Shown in pieces: positions 31,600 through 39,442 of a DNA stretch of 64,000 nt. The stretch's first letter is position 1; each line of letters opens with the position of its first letter. The position numbers were made by a program, and so were the translations under genes. Location of the stretch: the NCBI RefSeq assembly GCF_050410775.1, contig NZ_CP191229.1; one strand, 5' to 3'. The DNA is from Erwinia sp050410775 (GTDB lineage Bacteria; Pseudomonadota; Gammaproteobacteria; Enterobacterales; Enterobacteriaceae). The notes beneath the pieces were generated by a model. It made no database searches. It saw only the letters and a program-made list of their open reading frames with translations, and was not told the origin of the DNA.

Positions 31600-32769
31600 G
31601 TGAAGATAAAATTACCGCCTTTTATCGAGATTTACCGTGAGTTGATCGCCACACCGTCGATCAGTGCGACCGACGCCGTGCTCGATCAGAGTAATGAAAC
31701 TTTAATCAATTTGCTGGCGGGCTGGTTCCGCGATTTAGGCTTCAGCGTTGAGGTACAACCGGTGCCGGGAACGCGGCATAAATTCAACATGCTGGCCAAA
31801 ACGGGCAGCGGCGCGGGCGGCCTGCTGTTGGCCGGTCATACCGACACCGTCCCTTTCGATGATGGCCGCTGGAGCCGCGATCCCTTCACCCTAACCGAGC
31901 ATGACAACAAACTGTATGGCCTCGGCACCGCCGATATGAAAGGCTTTTTCGCCTTTATACTTGATACGCTGCGCGACGTAGATGTCGCGACGCTTAAGAA
32001 GCCGCTCTATATTCTGGCAACGGCTGATGAAGAAACGACGATGGCGGGCGCAAAGTTTTTCTCTGAGACCACCACCATCCGCCCTGACTGCGCGATTATT
32101 GGCGAGCCCACGTCACTGAAGCCGGTACGTGCGCATAAGGGCCACCTTTCTCACGCTATCCGCATTCAGGGTGAGTCCGGCCACTCCAGCGATCCCGCGC
32201 GAGGCGTGAATGCCATTGAGCTGATGCACGAATCGATCACTGAGCTGATGGCGCTGCGCAATACGCTGAAGACGCGCTATCGTCATGATGGCTTTGCTAT
32301 TCCTTATCCAACCATGAACTTCGGGCATATTATCGGTGGCGATGCGCCCAACCGTATCTGCGCCTGCTGTGAACTGCACATGGATATCCGCCCTCTGCCG
32401 GGGCTGACGCTGAGCGAACTGGAGGGGCTGCTGAACGAAGCGCTCGCACCGGTCAGCGAGCGCTGGCCGGGCCGCCTGACGGTGGGAGAACTGCATCCAC
32501 CGATCCCGGGTTATGAATGCCCCCGTGAGCATCAGCTGGTACAAGTGGTGGAGAAACTGCTGGGGACGGAAACCGAAGTCGTGAATTACTGTACCGAAGC
32601 GCCGTTTATTCAGGAGCTTTGCCCGACGCTGGTTCTTGGCCCGGGTTCAATCAACCAGGCGCACCAGCCGGATGAATATATTGATACGGCGTTTATCCAG
32701 CCCACGCGCGATTTGATCGCTCAGGTTGTCCATCATTTCTGCTATGAGGAAACCGCGCCGAAAAGCTGA
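31600..32769 (+). CDS. argE: N-acetylornithine deacetylase
   Basis: Zinc-dependent M20-family enzyme that releases ornithine from N-acetylornithine. The open frame extends to 31561, but that ATG lies inside the second ArgR box; GTG at 31600 has AAGGA 9 bases upstream and gives 389 residues beginning MKIKLPPFIEIYREL, as in E. coli. Metal-binding motifs are LLLAGHTDTVPFDD (His and Asp), the DEE of ATADEETT and the C-terminal GPGSINQAHQPDEY. It is divergent from argCBGH and followed by ppc. Confidence 0.95.
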   Translation: MKIKLPPFIEIYRELIATPSISATDAVLDQSNETLINLLAGWFRDLGFSVEVQPVPGTRHKFNMLAKTGSGAGGLLLAGHTDTVPFDDGRWSRDPFTLTEHDNKLYGLGTADMKGFFAFILDTLRDVDVATLKKPLYILATADEETTMAGAKFFSETTTIRPDCAIIGEPTSLKPVRAHKGHLSHAIRIQGESGHSSDPARGVNAIELMHESITELMALRNTLKTRYRHDGFAIPYPTMNFGHIIGGDAPNRICACCELHMDIRPLPGLTLSELEGLLNEALAPVSERWPGRLTVGELHPPIPGYECPREHQLVQVVEKLLGTETEVVNYCTEAPFIQELCPTLVLGPGSINQAHQPDEYIDTAFIQPTRDLIAQVVHHFCYEETAPKS

Positions 32770-33025
32770 TGGCTGACTCAGCGCCGTCCGGGGGATTTAA
32801 CTGTAAAAACGGATTATTTCCCCGGCTTTATTCCGAGTTTCCTGATAAGAATAACTTATCACGCTTCGCTGTAATTAAATTTCATAATTTCCCGACATTT
32901 AACGACATTACGCCGGAAATTGAAGTCATTTGACGAATGGTAACGAACGTGGCTAGATAAAAGACAAGGTTATGCCGGCGACGGTGAAATAAAGCGACAA
33001 AAACAAGAAGGGTTTCAGGGGTCAT

Positions 33026-35677
33026 ATGAACGAACAATATTCCGCAATGCGAAGTAATGTCAGTATGCTCGGCAAACTGCTCGGGGATACCATCAAGGAT
33101 GCGCTTGGAGAGAACATCCTGGATCGGGTAGAAACCATCCGTAAGCTCTCAAAGTCATCACGTGCGGGAAATGACGCCCACCGTAAAGAATTGCTCTCAA
33201 CGCTGCAAAATCTCTCTAATGATGAGCTGTTGCCCGTAGCCCGCGCCTTTAGCCAGTTTTTGAATCTGACTAACGTGGCCGAGCAGTACCACACGATTTC
33301 ACCAAAAGGGGACGTTGCCAAGCACCCGGAAATTCTGACCAACGTGTTTGACCGCCTGAAACAGCAGCCCGATCTGAGCGAAGCCGCTATCCGGAGCGCC
33401 ATTGAATCCCTGTCGCTGGAGCTGGTGCTGACCGCTCACCCGACCGAAATCACCCGCCGCACCCTGATCCACAAACTGGTAGAAGTGAACAGCTGTCTCA
33501 AGCAGCTCGATCATAACGATCTGTCAGACTATGACCGCGCGCAGATTATGCGCCGCCTGCGCCAGCTGGTTGCGCAAGCCTGGCATACCGATGAAATCCG
33601 CAAATACCGCCCCTCTCCCGTCGACGAAGCCAAGTGGGGCTTCGCGGTGGTTGAAAACAGTCTGTGGGAAGGCGTGCCCAGCTTTCTGCGTGAGCTGAAC
33701 CAGCAGGTTGAAGCCTCTTTCGGCGTCAAACTGCCGGTCGATTTTGTGCCCGTCCAGTTTACCTCCTGGATGGGGGGCGACCGCGACGGCAACCCGAATG
33801 TCACCGCAGACGTTACCCGTCACGTCCTGCAGCTGAGCCGCTGGAAAGCGACCGATCTCTTCCTGCGTGATATTGCCGTGCTGGTTTCCGAACTGTCGAT
33901 GTCTGAATGTACCCTGGAAGTCCGCGAGCTGTGCGGCAACCCTGAAGCGCTGGAGCCCTATCGTGAGATTATGAAAAATCTGCGCGGTCAGCTGTTAAGC
34001 ACTCAGGCTTACCTGGAGCGCAAGCTGAAAGGCGAGCGCCTGCCGCGTCCGGCTAACCTGCTTATCTCCAACGATCAGTTGTGGGATCCGCTTTATGCCT
34101 GTTATCAGTCTCTGCAGGCGTGCGGTATGGGCATTATTGCCAACGGACAGCTTCTGGATACGCTGCGCCGCGTGAAATGCTTTGGCGTACCGCTGGTACG
34201 CATTGATATCCGTCAGGAAAGTACCCGCCACACCGAAGCGATTGCTGAAATCACCCGTTATCTCGGCCTGGGGGATTATGAAAGCTGGTCGGAAGCGGAC
34301 AAGCAGGCCTTCCTGATCCGCGAACTTAACTCCAAGCGACCGCTGCTGCCACGTCAGTGGGAACCGAGCGCGGATACGCTGGAAGTGCTGGAAACCTGCC
34401 GCGTGGCGGCGGAAGCGCCAAAAGGATCCATCGCGGCTTACGTCATTTCGATGGCCAAAACGCCGTCCGATGTGCTGGCCGTACATCTGCTGCTGAAAGA
34501 AGCGGGGATCACCTTTGCGATGCCGGTTGCGCCGCTGTTTGAAACGCTCGACGACCTGAATAACGCCAACGATGTGATGAGCCAGCTGCTGAATATCGAC
34601 TGGTATCGCGGCTTTATTCAGGGCAAGCAGATGGTGATGATCGGCTATTCCGACTCGGCAAAAGATGCGGGCGTGATGGCAGCAAGCTGGGCGCAGTACC
34701 AGGCCCAGGACGCCCTGATTAAAACCTGCGAGAAAGCCGGCATTGCCCTGACGCTGTTTCACGGTCGCGGCGGCACCATTGGACGCGGCGGCGCGCCTGC
34801 CCAGGCGGCCCTGCTTTCCCAGCCGCCTGGCAGCCTGAAAGGCGGCCTGCGCGTGACCGAACAGGGAGAGATGATCCGCTTTAAGTACGGTCTGCCGGAA
34901 GTCACCATCAGCAGCCTCTCGCTGTATACCGGTGCCATTCTGCAAGCCAACCTGCTGCCGCCCCCGGAACCTGAACCGAAATGGCGCGACATCATGGATC
35001 AGCTCTCGGCAGACTCCTGCAAGATGTATCGCGGCTACGTGCGTGAGAATGCCGACTTCGTTCCCTACTTCCGTTCAGCCACGCCGGAGCAGGAGCTGGG
35101 TAAACTCCCTCTGGGCTCGCGTCCGGCCAAACGCCGGCCGACCGGCGGCGTGGAATCGCTGCGCGCCATTCCCTGGATCTTCGCCTGGACGCAGAACCGC
35201 CTGATGCTGCCCGCATGGCTGGGCGCAGGCGCCGCGCTGCAAAGCGCGATGGAAGCCGGTCATCAGGATCAGCTGGAAGCGATGTGCCGCGACTGGCCCT
35301 TCTTCTCAACCCGTCTGGGCATGCTGGAGATGGTCTTTTCAAAAGCGGACCTGTGGCTGGCGGAGTATTACGATCAGCGCCTGGTTGATAAATCGCTGTG
35401 GCCACTGGGCAGGCAGCTGCGCGAGCAGCTGGATAGCGACATCAAAGCGGTGCTAACCATCGCCAATGATGCGCACCTGATGGCTGACCAGCCGTGGATT
35501 GCCGAGTCAATTGCGCTGCGCAACGTCTACACCGATCCGCTGAACGTTCTTCAGGCAGAGCTGCTGCACCGTTCACGCCAGCAGGAAGCGCAGGGCGATG
35601 AGCCGGATGCCCGCGTGGAGCAGGCGCTGATGGTGACCATTGCCGGCGTGGCGGCAGGTATGCGTAATACAGGCTGA
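33026..35677 (+). CDS. ppc: Phosphoenolpyruvate carboxylase
   Basis: Anaplerotic enzyme that carboxylates PEP to oxaloacetate. The 883-residue protein equals the E. coli length and begins MNEQYSAMRSNVSMLGK. The catalytic histidine motif LTAHPTEITRRTL is near residue 138, the mobile glycine loop FHGRGGTIGRGGAP near residues 579-592, and the protein ends MRNTG as the family does. AGGGG precedes the ATG. The 256-base gap to argE holds no gene. Confidence 0.97.
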   Translation: MNEQYSAMRSNVSMLGKLLGDTIKDALGENILDRVETIRKLSKSSRAGNDAHRKELLSTLQNLSNDELLPVARAFSQFLNLTNVAEQYHTISPKGDVAKHPEILTNVFDRLKQQPDLSEAAIRSAIESLSLELVLTAHPTEITRRTLIHKLVEVNSCLKQLDHNDLSDYDRAQIMRRLRQLVAQAWHTDEIRKYRPSPVDEAKWGFAVVENSLWEGVPSFLRELNQQVEASFGVKLPVDFVPVQFTSWMGGDRDGNPNVTADVTRHVLQLSRWKATDLFLRDIAVLVSELSMSECTLEVRELCGNPEALEPYREIMKNLRGQLLSTQAYLERKLKGERLPRPANLLISNDQLWDPLYACYQSLQACGMGIIANGQLLDTLRRVKCFGVPLVRIDIRQESTRHTEAIAEITRYLGLGDYESWSEADKQAFLIRELNSKRPLLPRQWEPSADTLEVLETCRVAAEAPKGSIAAYVISMAKTPSDVLAVHLLLKEAGITFAMPVAPLFETLDDLNNANDVMSQLLNIDWYRGFIQGKQMVMIGYSDSAKDAGVMAASWAQYQAQDALIKTCEKAGIALTLFHGRGGTIGRGGAPAQAALLSQPPGSLKGGLRVTEQGEMIRFKYGLPEVTISSLSLYTGAILQANLLPPPEPEPKWRDIMDQLSADSCKMYRGYVRENADFVPYFRSATPEQELGKLPLGSRPAKRRPTGGVESLRAIPWIFAWTQNRLMLPAWLGAGAALQSAMEAGHQDQLEAMCRDWPFFSTRLGMLEMVFSKADLWLAEYYDQRLVDKSLWPLGRQLREQLDSDIKAVLTIANDAHLMADQPWIAESIALRNVYTDPLNVLQAELLHRSRQQEAQGDEPDARVEQALMVTIAGVAAGMRNTG

Positions 35678-35774
35678 TCGTCAGGGCGTTTTTGCCTGAA
35701 CGGCAGAAACGTCCGCTGTACCCGCAGCCGGTTCCGCAGACTGCCCGCATCAAAACGGGCGAGCTGCGGACAGC

Positions 35775-35810
35775 AAAAAGCCATCCTGTTTTCACAGGAT
35801 GGCTTTTTTT
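35775..35810. terminator. Terminator between ppc and metF
   Basis: A perfect 12-bp stem AAGCCATCCTGT / ACAGGATGGCTT with a TTTC loop has a long T run on the plus strand and a shorter one on the minus strand, so it can serve both convergent genes. A second stem (GCCCG / CGGGC) lies just upstream at about 35736-35761. Confidence 0.92.
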
Positions 35811-35820
35811 CGGCGTTGCG

Positions 35821-36723
35821 TCAGGCGGCAGCGACGCCTGCGGGACGCACGCCCAGCGTATGGCAGATGGCATAACTCATTTCAGCGCGGTTAAGCGTGT
35901 AGAAATGGAAGTCCTTCACCCCTTCGCGGCTGAGGATTTTCACCATATCCATCGCCACGTTGGCCCCGACCATTTTACGGGTTTCCGGATCGTCATCCAG
36001 CCCTGCAAACATGCTGGTCATCCATCCCGGCACGCGCACGTTGGTCAGGGTGGCGAAACGCTGAAGCTGCTTAAAGTTAGAGACCGGCAGGATGCCCGGC
36101 ACGATCTCCACGTCGATGCCGGTCGCCACACAGCGATCGCGAAAGCGCAGGTAGCTTTCCACATCAAAGAAGAACTGGGTGATGGCGCGGCTTGCCCCCG
36201 CATCGATTTTACGCTTCAGGTTGATTAAATCGGCCTGGGCGCTTTTGGCTTCCGGATGCACTTCAGGATAAGCCGCCACGGAGATATCAAAATCGCCCAC
36301 TTCTTTGAGCAGACCGACCAGATCGGCACCGTACATTTCGGGTTTGCCGCCGCCGGGCGGTAAATCGCCGCGCAGGGCGACAATATGACGAATACCATTA
36401 TTCCAGTAATCCTGAGCGATAGCGCGCAGCTCGTCCCGGGTGGCATCAACGCAGGTCAGGTGTGGCGCCGCCTCAAGGCCGGTGCGATCCTTAATGCCCT
36501 TGATAATGCTGTGCGTACGGTCACGCTCACCGGAGTTTGCTCCGTAGGTCACCGAGACAAATTTGGGTTTCAGGCTGCTTAAGCGATCGATAGAGCTCCA
36601 CAGGGTCTGTTCCATTTCACTGCTGCGCGGCGGGAAAAACTCAAAAGAAACGTTAATTTGCCCGCTAATTTCAGCCAGACTCTGGTTCAGCGCTTCGCGC
36701 TGATTGGCGTGGAAAAAACTCAT
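35821..36723 (-). CDS. metF: 5,10-methylenetetrahydrofolate reductase
   Basis: FAD enzyme that makes 5-methyltetrahydrofolate, the methyl donor for methionine synthase. The 300-residue TIM-barrel protein has the family SFEFFPPRSSEME motif near residues 26-38 and ALRGDLPPGGG near 118. The upstream MetJ boxes (36770-36801) indicate repression by MetJ with S-adenosylmethionine. In E. coli it directly follows metL; here a 2.7-kb island separates them. Confidence 0.97.
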   Translation of the reverse strand: MSFFHANQREALNQSLAEISGQINVSFEFFPPRSSEMEQTLWSSIDRLSSLKPKFVSVTYGANSGERDRTHSIIKGIKDRTGLEAAPHLTCVDATRDELRAIAQDYWNNGIRHIVALRGDLPPGGGKPEMYGADLVGLLKEVGDFDISVAAYPEVHPEAKSAQADLINLKRKIDAGASRAITQFFFDVESYLRFRDRCVATGIDVEIVPGILPVSNFKQLQRFATLTNVRVPGWMTSMFAGLDDDPETRKMVGANVAMDMVKILSREGVKDFHFYTLNRAEMSYAICHTLGVRPAGVAAA

Positions 36724-36769
36724 ACCTGCTTACCTCATCGCTTGCGGCTTATCGACAGAAGAACTTACT

Positions 36770-36801
36770 AAACATCCATACGTTTAGACGTCCAGACATT
36801 C
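36770..36801 (-). promoter_or_regulatory. MetJ operator of metF (four tandem met boxes)
   Basis: Four consecutive 8-bp units (AAACATCC, ATACGTTT, AGACGTCC, AGACATTC) approximate the AGACGTCT met box. The best is the third. They lie 47-78 bases before the metF start. The surrounding 36724-37091 gap contains no convincing gene; an 8-bp direct repeat GAGATAAA occurs at 37002 and 37029. Confidence 0.88.
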
Positions 36802-37091
36802 AAAATGACCTGAATCGCTGATTTTGTCAACAGCTGCGATTGTTGCTGCGCGTGATTTTTTTTCAGGGTGCGATGAATATTTTTCTTCTGCCTAAGAAGC
36901 AAGGAAGACGCGATGGTCAGCGCAGTTAACAGCGCTCAAGCCCTTTTCCTGAGAAACCAGAGAGTAATGTGGCAAAACGCATTCCTGAGCTGCTGGTGAG
37001 TGAGATAAATGGCAGGCCGTAGTGTAGCGAGATAAACGTGGTGTACTGGTGAGGATATTTCTGGAAAAAGCCCGCAAAGCGCCAGCCATTA

Positions 37092-37319
37092 GTGAAACAG
37101 CCACCGCGGCCGGCTCGTAAAGTCGTCGCTGCTCCTGATCCAGACTCAAAACGCCCGGTTGGCCGTCCGCCAAAAAACACAGGCAAGGGTAAGCCACTAA
37201 ACTTCAACGTAGATCCAGAATTCGCCATCGATTACAAATCATTCGCCCTGGCGAACGGTCTGATAATACGTGAGCTGTTAGAAAACGCTTTCGCTGAGTA
37301 TAAAAAGAACCACGGTTGA
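37092..37319 (+). CDS. Small AT-hook / ribbon-helix-helix-like protein
   Basis: A 75-residue basic protein with an AT-hook-like KRPVGRPPK (about residues 20-28), then KPLNFNVDPEF and a helix-turn-helix-like stretch typical of ribbon-helix-helix DNA-binding proteins of plasmids and islands. Function is unknown; a DNA-binding or transcriptional role is inferred. The start is a GTG at 37092 without a clear ribosome site. A second frame upstream (GTG at 37049 to a stop at 37118-37120) encodes the plausible segment KARKAPAISETATAAGS, so the annotated N-terminus may be wrong or the gene may be frameshifted. It lies at the edge of the accessory island. Confidence 0.6.
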   Translation: MKQPPRPARKVVAAPDPDSKRPVGRPPKNTGKGKPLNFNVDPEFAIDYKSFALANGLIIRELLENAFAEYKKNHG

Positions 37320-37343
37320 AGATGTGACCGGACACAACAGCAA

Positions 37344-37370
37344 GCCGCCCGCACAATCGCGGGCGTCTTT
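37344..37370 (+). terminator. Terminator after the small DNA-binding protein gene
   Basis: The stem CGCCCGC / GCGGGCG with a 6-base loop is followed by TCTTT on the plus strand. The minus strand, reached from hcp, has no T run. Confidence 0.7.
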
Positions 37371-37383
37371 ACACTGATTTACT

Positions 37384-37854
37384 TTAAACATCAGTGTACT
37401 TTATATTACCGTCGAGATAATGCCAGGTTATTTTTTCATATCGAAATTCTACAACCTCCATATGGTTAAATTTTTCCTTTGCAATATCTTTTACATCAAA
37501 CATTACTGGCATAACATTAACGACACGAGCGTTTTCAAGTAACGTATTAAAATATTCCTCCTCATAACCAGAATCATTAATGCGGTAATATTTTAACTCA
37601 ATACTTTTCAATGTCTCGCCAGTGGTTAATGCTTTATAAAGATACGCCGATGAAAAATCTAATTCTTTTTCTATAAGGAAGGGGAGATGATTTCTATTTC
37701 CTGTGATTTTTCCGCTATGGTTATCAGTCGGCATACTGACGCTATGGTGTAACCCTAAAACTTCTACGCTGTGTTCTCTTCCACTAACATCAACACTACC
37801 TTTAATAATATTACCACCTTCGTCATACATAAACATATAAACTGGAATCGCCAT
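37384..37854 (-). CDS. hcp: Hcp-family type VI secretion tube protein (orphan)
   Basis: Hcp hexamers form the T6SS inner tube and can carry small effectors in their lumen. The 156-residue protein begins MAIPVYMFMYDEGGNIIKGSVDV and has the family landmarks GREHSVEVLGLHHSV, TGNRNHLPFLIEKELD, a YLYKALTTGETLKSIELKYYRI strand pair and the C-terminal ITWHYLDGNI. Its start lies 1 base after the stop of the upstream gene, with GAGGA at good spacing. No other T6SS structural gene is in the window, so it is an orphan copy that presumably works with a T6SS encoded elsewhere. Its base composition is AT-rich compared with neighbouring met genes. Confidence 0.9.
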   Translation of the reverse strand: MAIPVYMFMYDEGGNIIKGSVDVSGREHSVEVLGLHHSVSMPTDNHSGKITGNRNHLPFLIEKELDFSSAYLYKALTTGETLKSIELKYYRINDSGYEEEYFNTLLENARVVNVMPVMFDVKDIAKEKFNHMEVVEFRYEKITWHYLDGNIKYTDV

Positions 37855-37855
37855 A

Positions 37856-38359
37856 TCAATTTTCCTCTATAAACCCATTAGATTTTCCGATGGTATTAAC
37901 CATCGTATCGATGCAATCCTTGCTGTTGGCAACCTTATAAAGTTTCTGTATTGAATCAACTATATATTTATTATAGTCCGGTTCGGTAATACTATAAAAT
38001 GGCAGGCTACATACGCGCTGAGTGCTTAACGGTGGGGCATCATCATTCAATACAGCGAGCACTGCCGCTGGGTTATGAGGGATAGCTTTTGCAACAGCAG
38101 CCGTAAGTGTTTCTGCCGATGCAGCATCGCTCTCAGGAGCTAACAGAGCGGCTACGGTAAGCCAATTATTTTCGCCACCACTTATCTTGCTTAAAACAAA
38201 CCCCCATTGAGATTCATCATCTTTGAATAGTTCAGCGATGACCATCTTAGCACCAACGGTTTTTATTCTGTTGGTTAACTGTTCTGGATTTATTGGTGTT
38301 ATAGCTATTGTTTTGAACGAAATAAACAACAGCAATATATAGGTGGTTATTTTAATCAT
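37856..38359 (-). CDS. Secreted protein, candidate immunity protein for the adjacent effector
   Basis: A 167-residue protein with a clear signal peptide (MIKITTYILLLFISFKTIA, likely cleavage after residue 19) and hence probably periplasmic. Cysteines in QRVCSLPF and SKDCIDTM could form a disulfide. I recognise no domain. It overlaps the upstream L,D-transpeptidase-like gene by 4 bases (ATGA) and is followed at 1 base by hcp. A periplasmic protein translationally coupled to a peptidoglycan-targeting effector is the expected form of a T6SS immunity protein; that role is inference. Homology to Tldi1, the known Tlde1 immunity protein, could not be established. Confidence 0.72.
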   Translation of the reverse strand: MIKITTYILLLFISFKTIAITPINPEQLTNRIKTVGAKMVIAELFKDDESQWGFVLSKISGGENNWLTVAALLAPESDAASAETLTAAVAKAIPHNPAAVLAVLNDDAPPLSTQRVCSLPFYSITEPDYNKYIVDSIQKLYKVANSKDCIDTMVNTIGKSNGFIEEN

Positions 38360-38715
38360 CTTACCACCAGTATTGTGTCACCACTATTTAAAATATGTTG
38401 CCTGTTGCTTACACCATCGATAATAATGCATCCGTCTGATGCGGTTCTTTCCCCATTTCTTTCCCCCCCATGTATCCTGAATAAGCTTCGTCCAAATGCA
38501 TTCGTTCCAAGAATTGGATCGAGAATAATAGTTACCGGTGTAACCGTATCATGAGATCCTGATATCCTATAATAACCTTTAGGTATCGGACCGTGACCAC
38601 GTACAGACTCCATTGCAGGATTGTTAATTCCCGCCCCATTTCCGCTATATCCTTTTTGGAAAAGTTGCCCATTGTGTCTTAATTCGTCTGTGCTTTGGTA
38701 ATATTCCCATGTCAT
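38356..38715 (-). CDS. Tlde1-like L,D-transpeptidase toxin (DUF2778)
   Basis: A 119-residue protein that begins MTWEYYQSTDELRHNGQ and carries GYSGNGAGINNPAMESVRGH, PIPKGYYRI and a catalytic block HGGERNGERTASDGCI (H82, S93, G95, C96), as in DUF2778 proteins. Salmonella Tlde1 of this family is a T6SS effector that trims and modifies peptidoglycan tetrapeptides in target cells. There is no signal peptide, as expected for a T6SS cargo. AGGGAG precedes the ATG. It heads the effector, immunity, hcp unit. Assignment to the family is strong; delivery by the adjacent Hcp is inferred. Confidence 0.85.
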   Translation of the reverse strand: MTWEYYQSTDELRHNGQLFQKGYSGNGAGINNPAMESVRGHGPIPKGYYRISGSHDTVTPVTIILDPILGTNAFGRSLFRIHGGERNGERTASDGCIIIDGVSNRQHILNSGDTILVVR

Positions 38716-39442
38716 AATTTAACTCCCTGTTAAAAAACACAAATATCATCCTTAGTATCTATTTTACATTTTATCAAATCAACAAATTTGCAAGATACCT
38801 TAATTGAGATCAAGATCTGGTTAATCTGGGGACTCCTCCCCTCCTGGGTTCGCCCCCTGCGAGCGGGGACAGGCTAGCTCTGAATGTTCTCACCGTTGAG
38901 TAAAAAGCAAAAACCCCGCAGAGGCGGGGAACAATAGTAGGAGACATTACCCTCACGTAAAACGAACGGTTTAGCCCTGCTGGCGTGGGGAAGGGGTTTG
39001 ACGCTCAAAAAAACGGTTTCACACGTTAAGACTATTTTTTTATAAATCAAAATATTATAGACAGTGAAAAACATACCTAAAATGGCGTCTAATAAATCGA
39101 AAAACGGCACATAGTACACATGCGTGGCTGTTAATCGATTTTTAAATAGCTTTTCTCGCTTAACGTGAGTTTTCGTTCGACTGAGCATCAAACCCCTAAC
39201 CGTAAAAAGCCGGATGCCCAGGCACAAATAAAGCGTTATAAGACCTGAAACGACGTTACCCACGGCCTGCACTCCTGGCGCCTTGGGACCTTACGGAGAG
39301 CGCCTCATCGGCCTTATCCTGCCCTGGGTTTATTGTTCCTGCGGCACTTTACGGAAAATGCTTATTCTCAGGTTTTATCCTGAACAAAGCGCCCAGAGAC
39401 TGCGGACCTTACGCATTCCCGACGGACGCCTCCGTCTTTCTG
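38716..39442. other. Intergenic part of the accessory island, no convincing protein gene
   Basis: This 727-base gap between the effector gene and metL contains the promoter region of the T6SS unit (AT-rich, 38716-38815), a minus-strand terminator (38909-38930) with a possible small RNA gene upstream of it, and the metL 3' flank. A 132-codon minus-strand frame (38874-39272) reads through that terminator and has a GTG start with poor spacing to its GGAG, so I do not accept it as coding. Confidence 0.5.
38909..38930 (-). terminator. Minus-strand terminator, possibly of a small RNA
   Basis: On the minus strand, a CCCCGC / GCGGGG stem with a 4-base loop is followed by TTTTTGCTTTTT. No accepted gene ends here. 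A TATAAT sequence on the same strand lies at 39054-39059, about 125 bases upstream, consistent with a short transcript. Confidence 0.7.

Noticed and set aside
33995..34945. 316-codon minus-strand frame opposite ppc
   Set aside because: An antisense shadow of a highly conserved gene, without ribosome site or family match.
37002..37036. GAGATAAA direct repeat as an island attachment site
   Set aside because: Both copies are on the same side of the island, 27 bases apart, and too short; they do not flank the insertion.
38874..39272. 132-codon minus-strand frame with hydrophobic stretches
   Set aside because: Its 3' part reads through a strong intrinsic terminator, its GTG start has GGAG directly adjacent, and it resembles no known protein; more likely non-coding DNA with a possible small RNA.
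39421..39436. Hairpin after metL as a terminator
   Set aside because: The 6-bp GACGGA/TCCGTC stem lacks a T run on the minus strand, the direction of metL.
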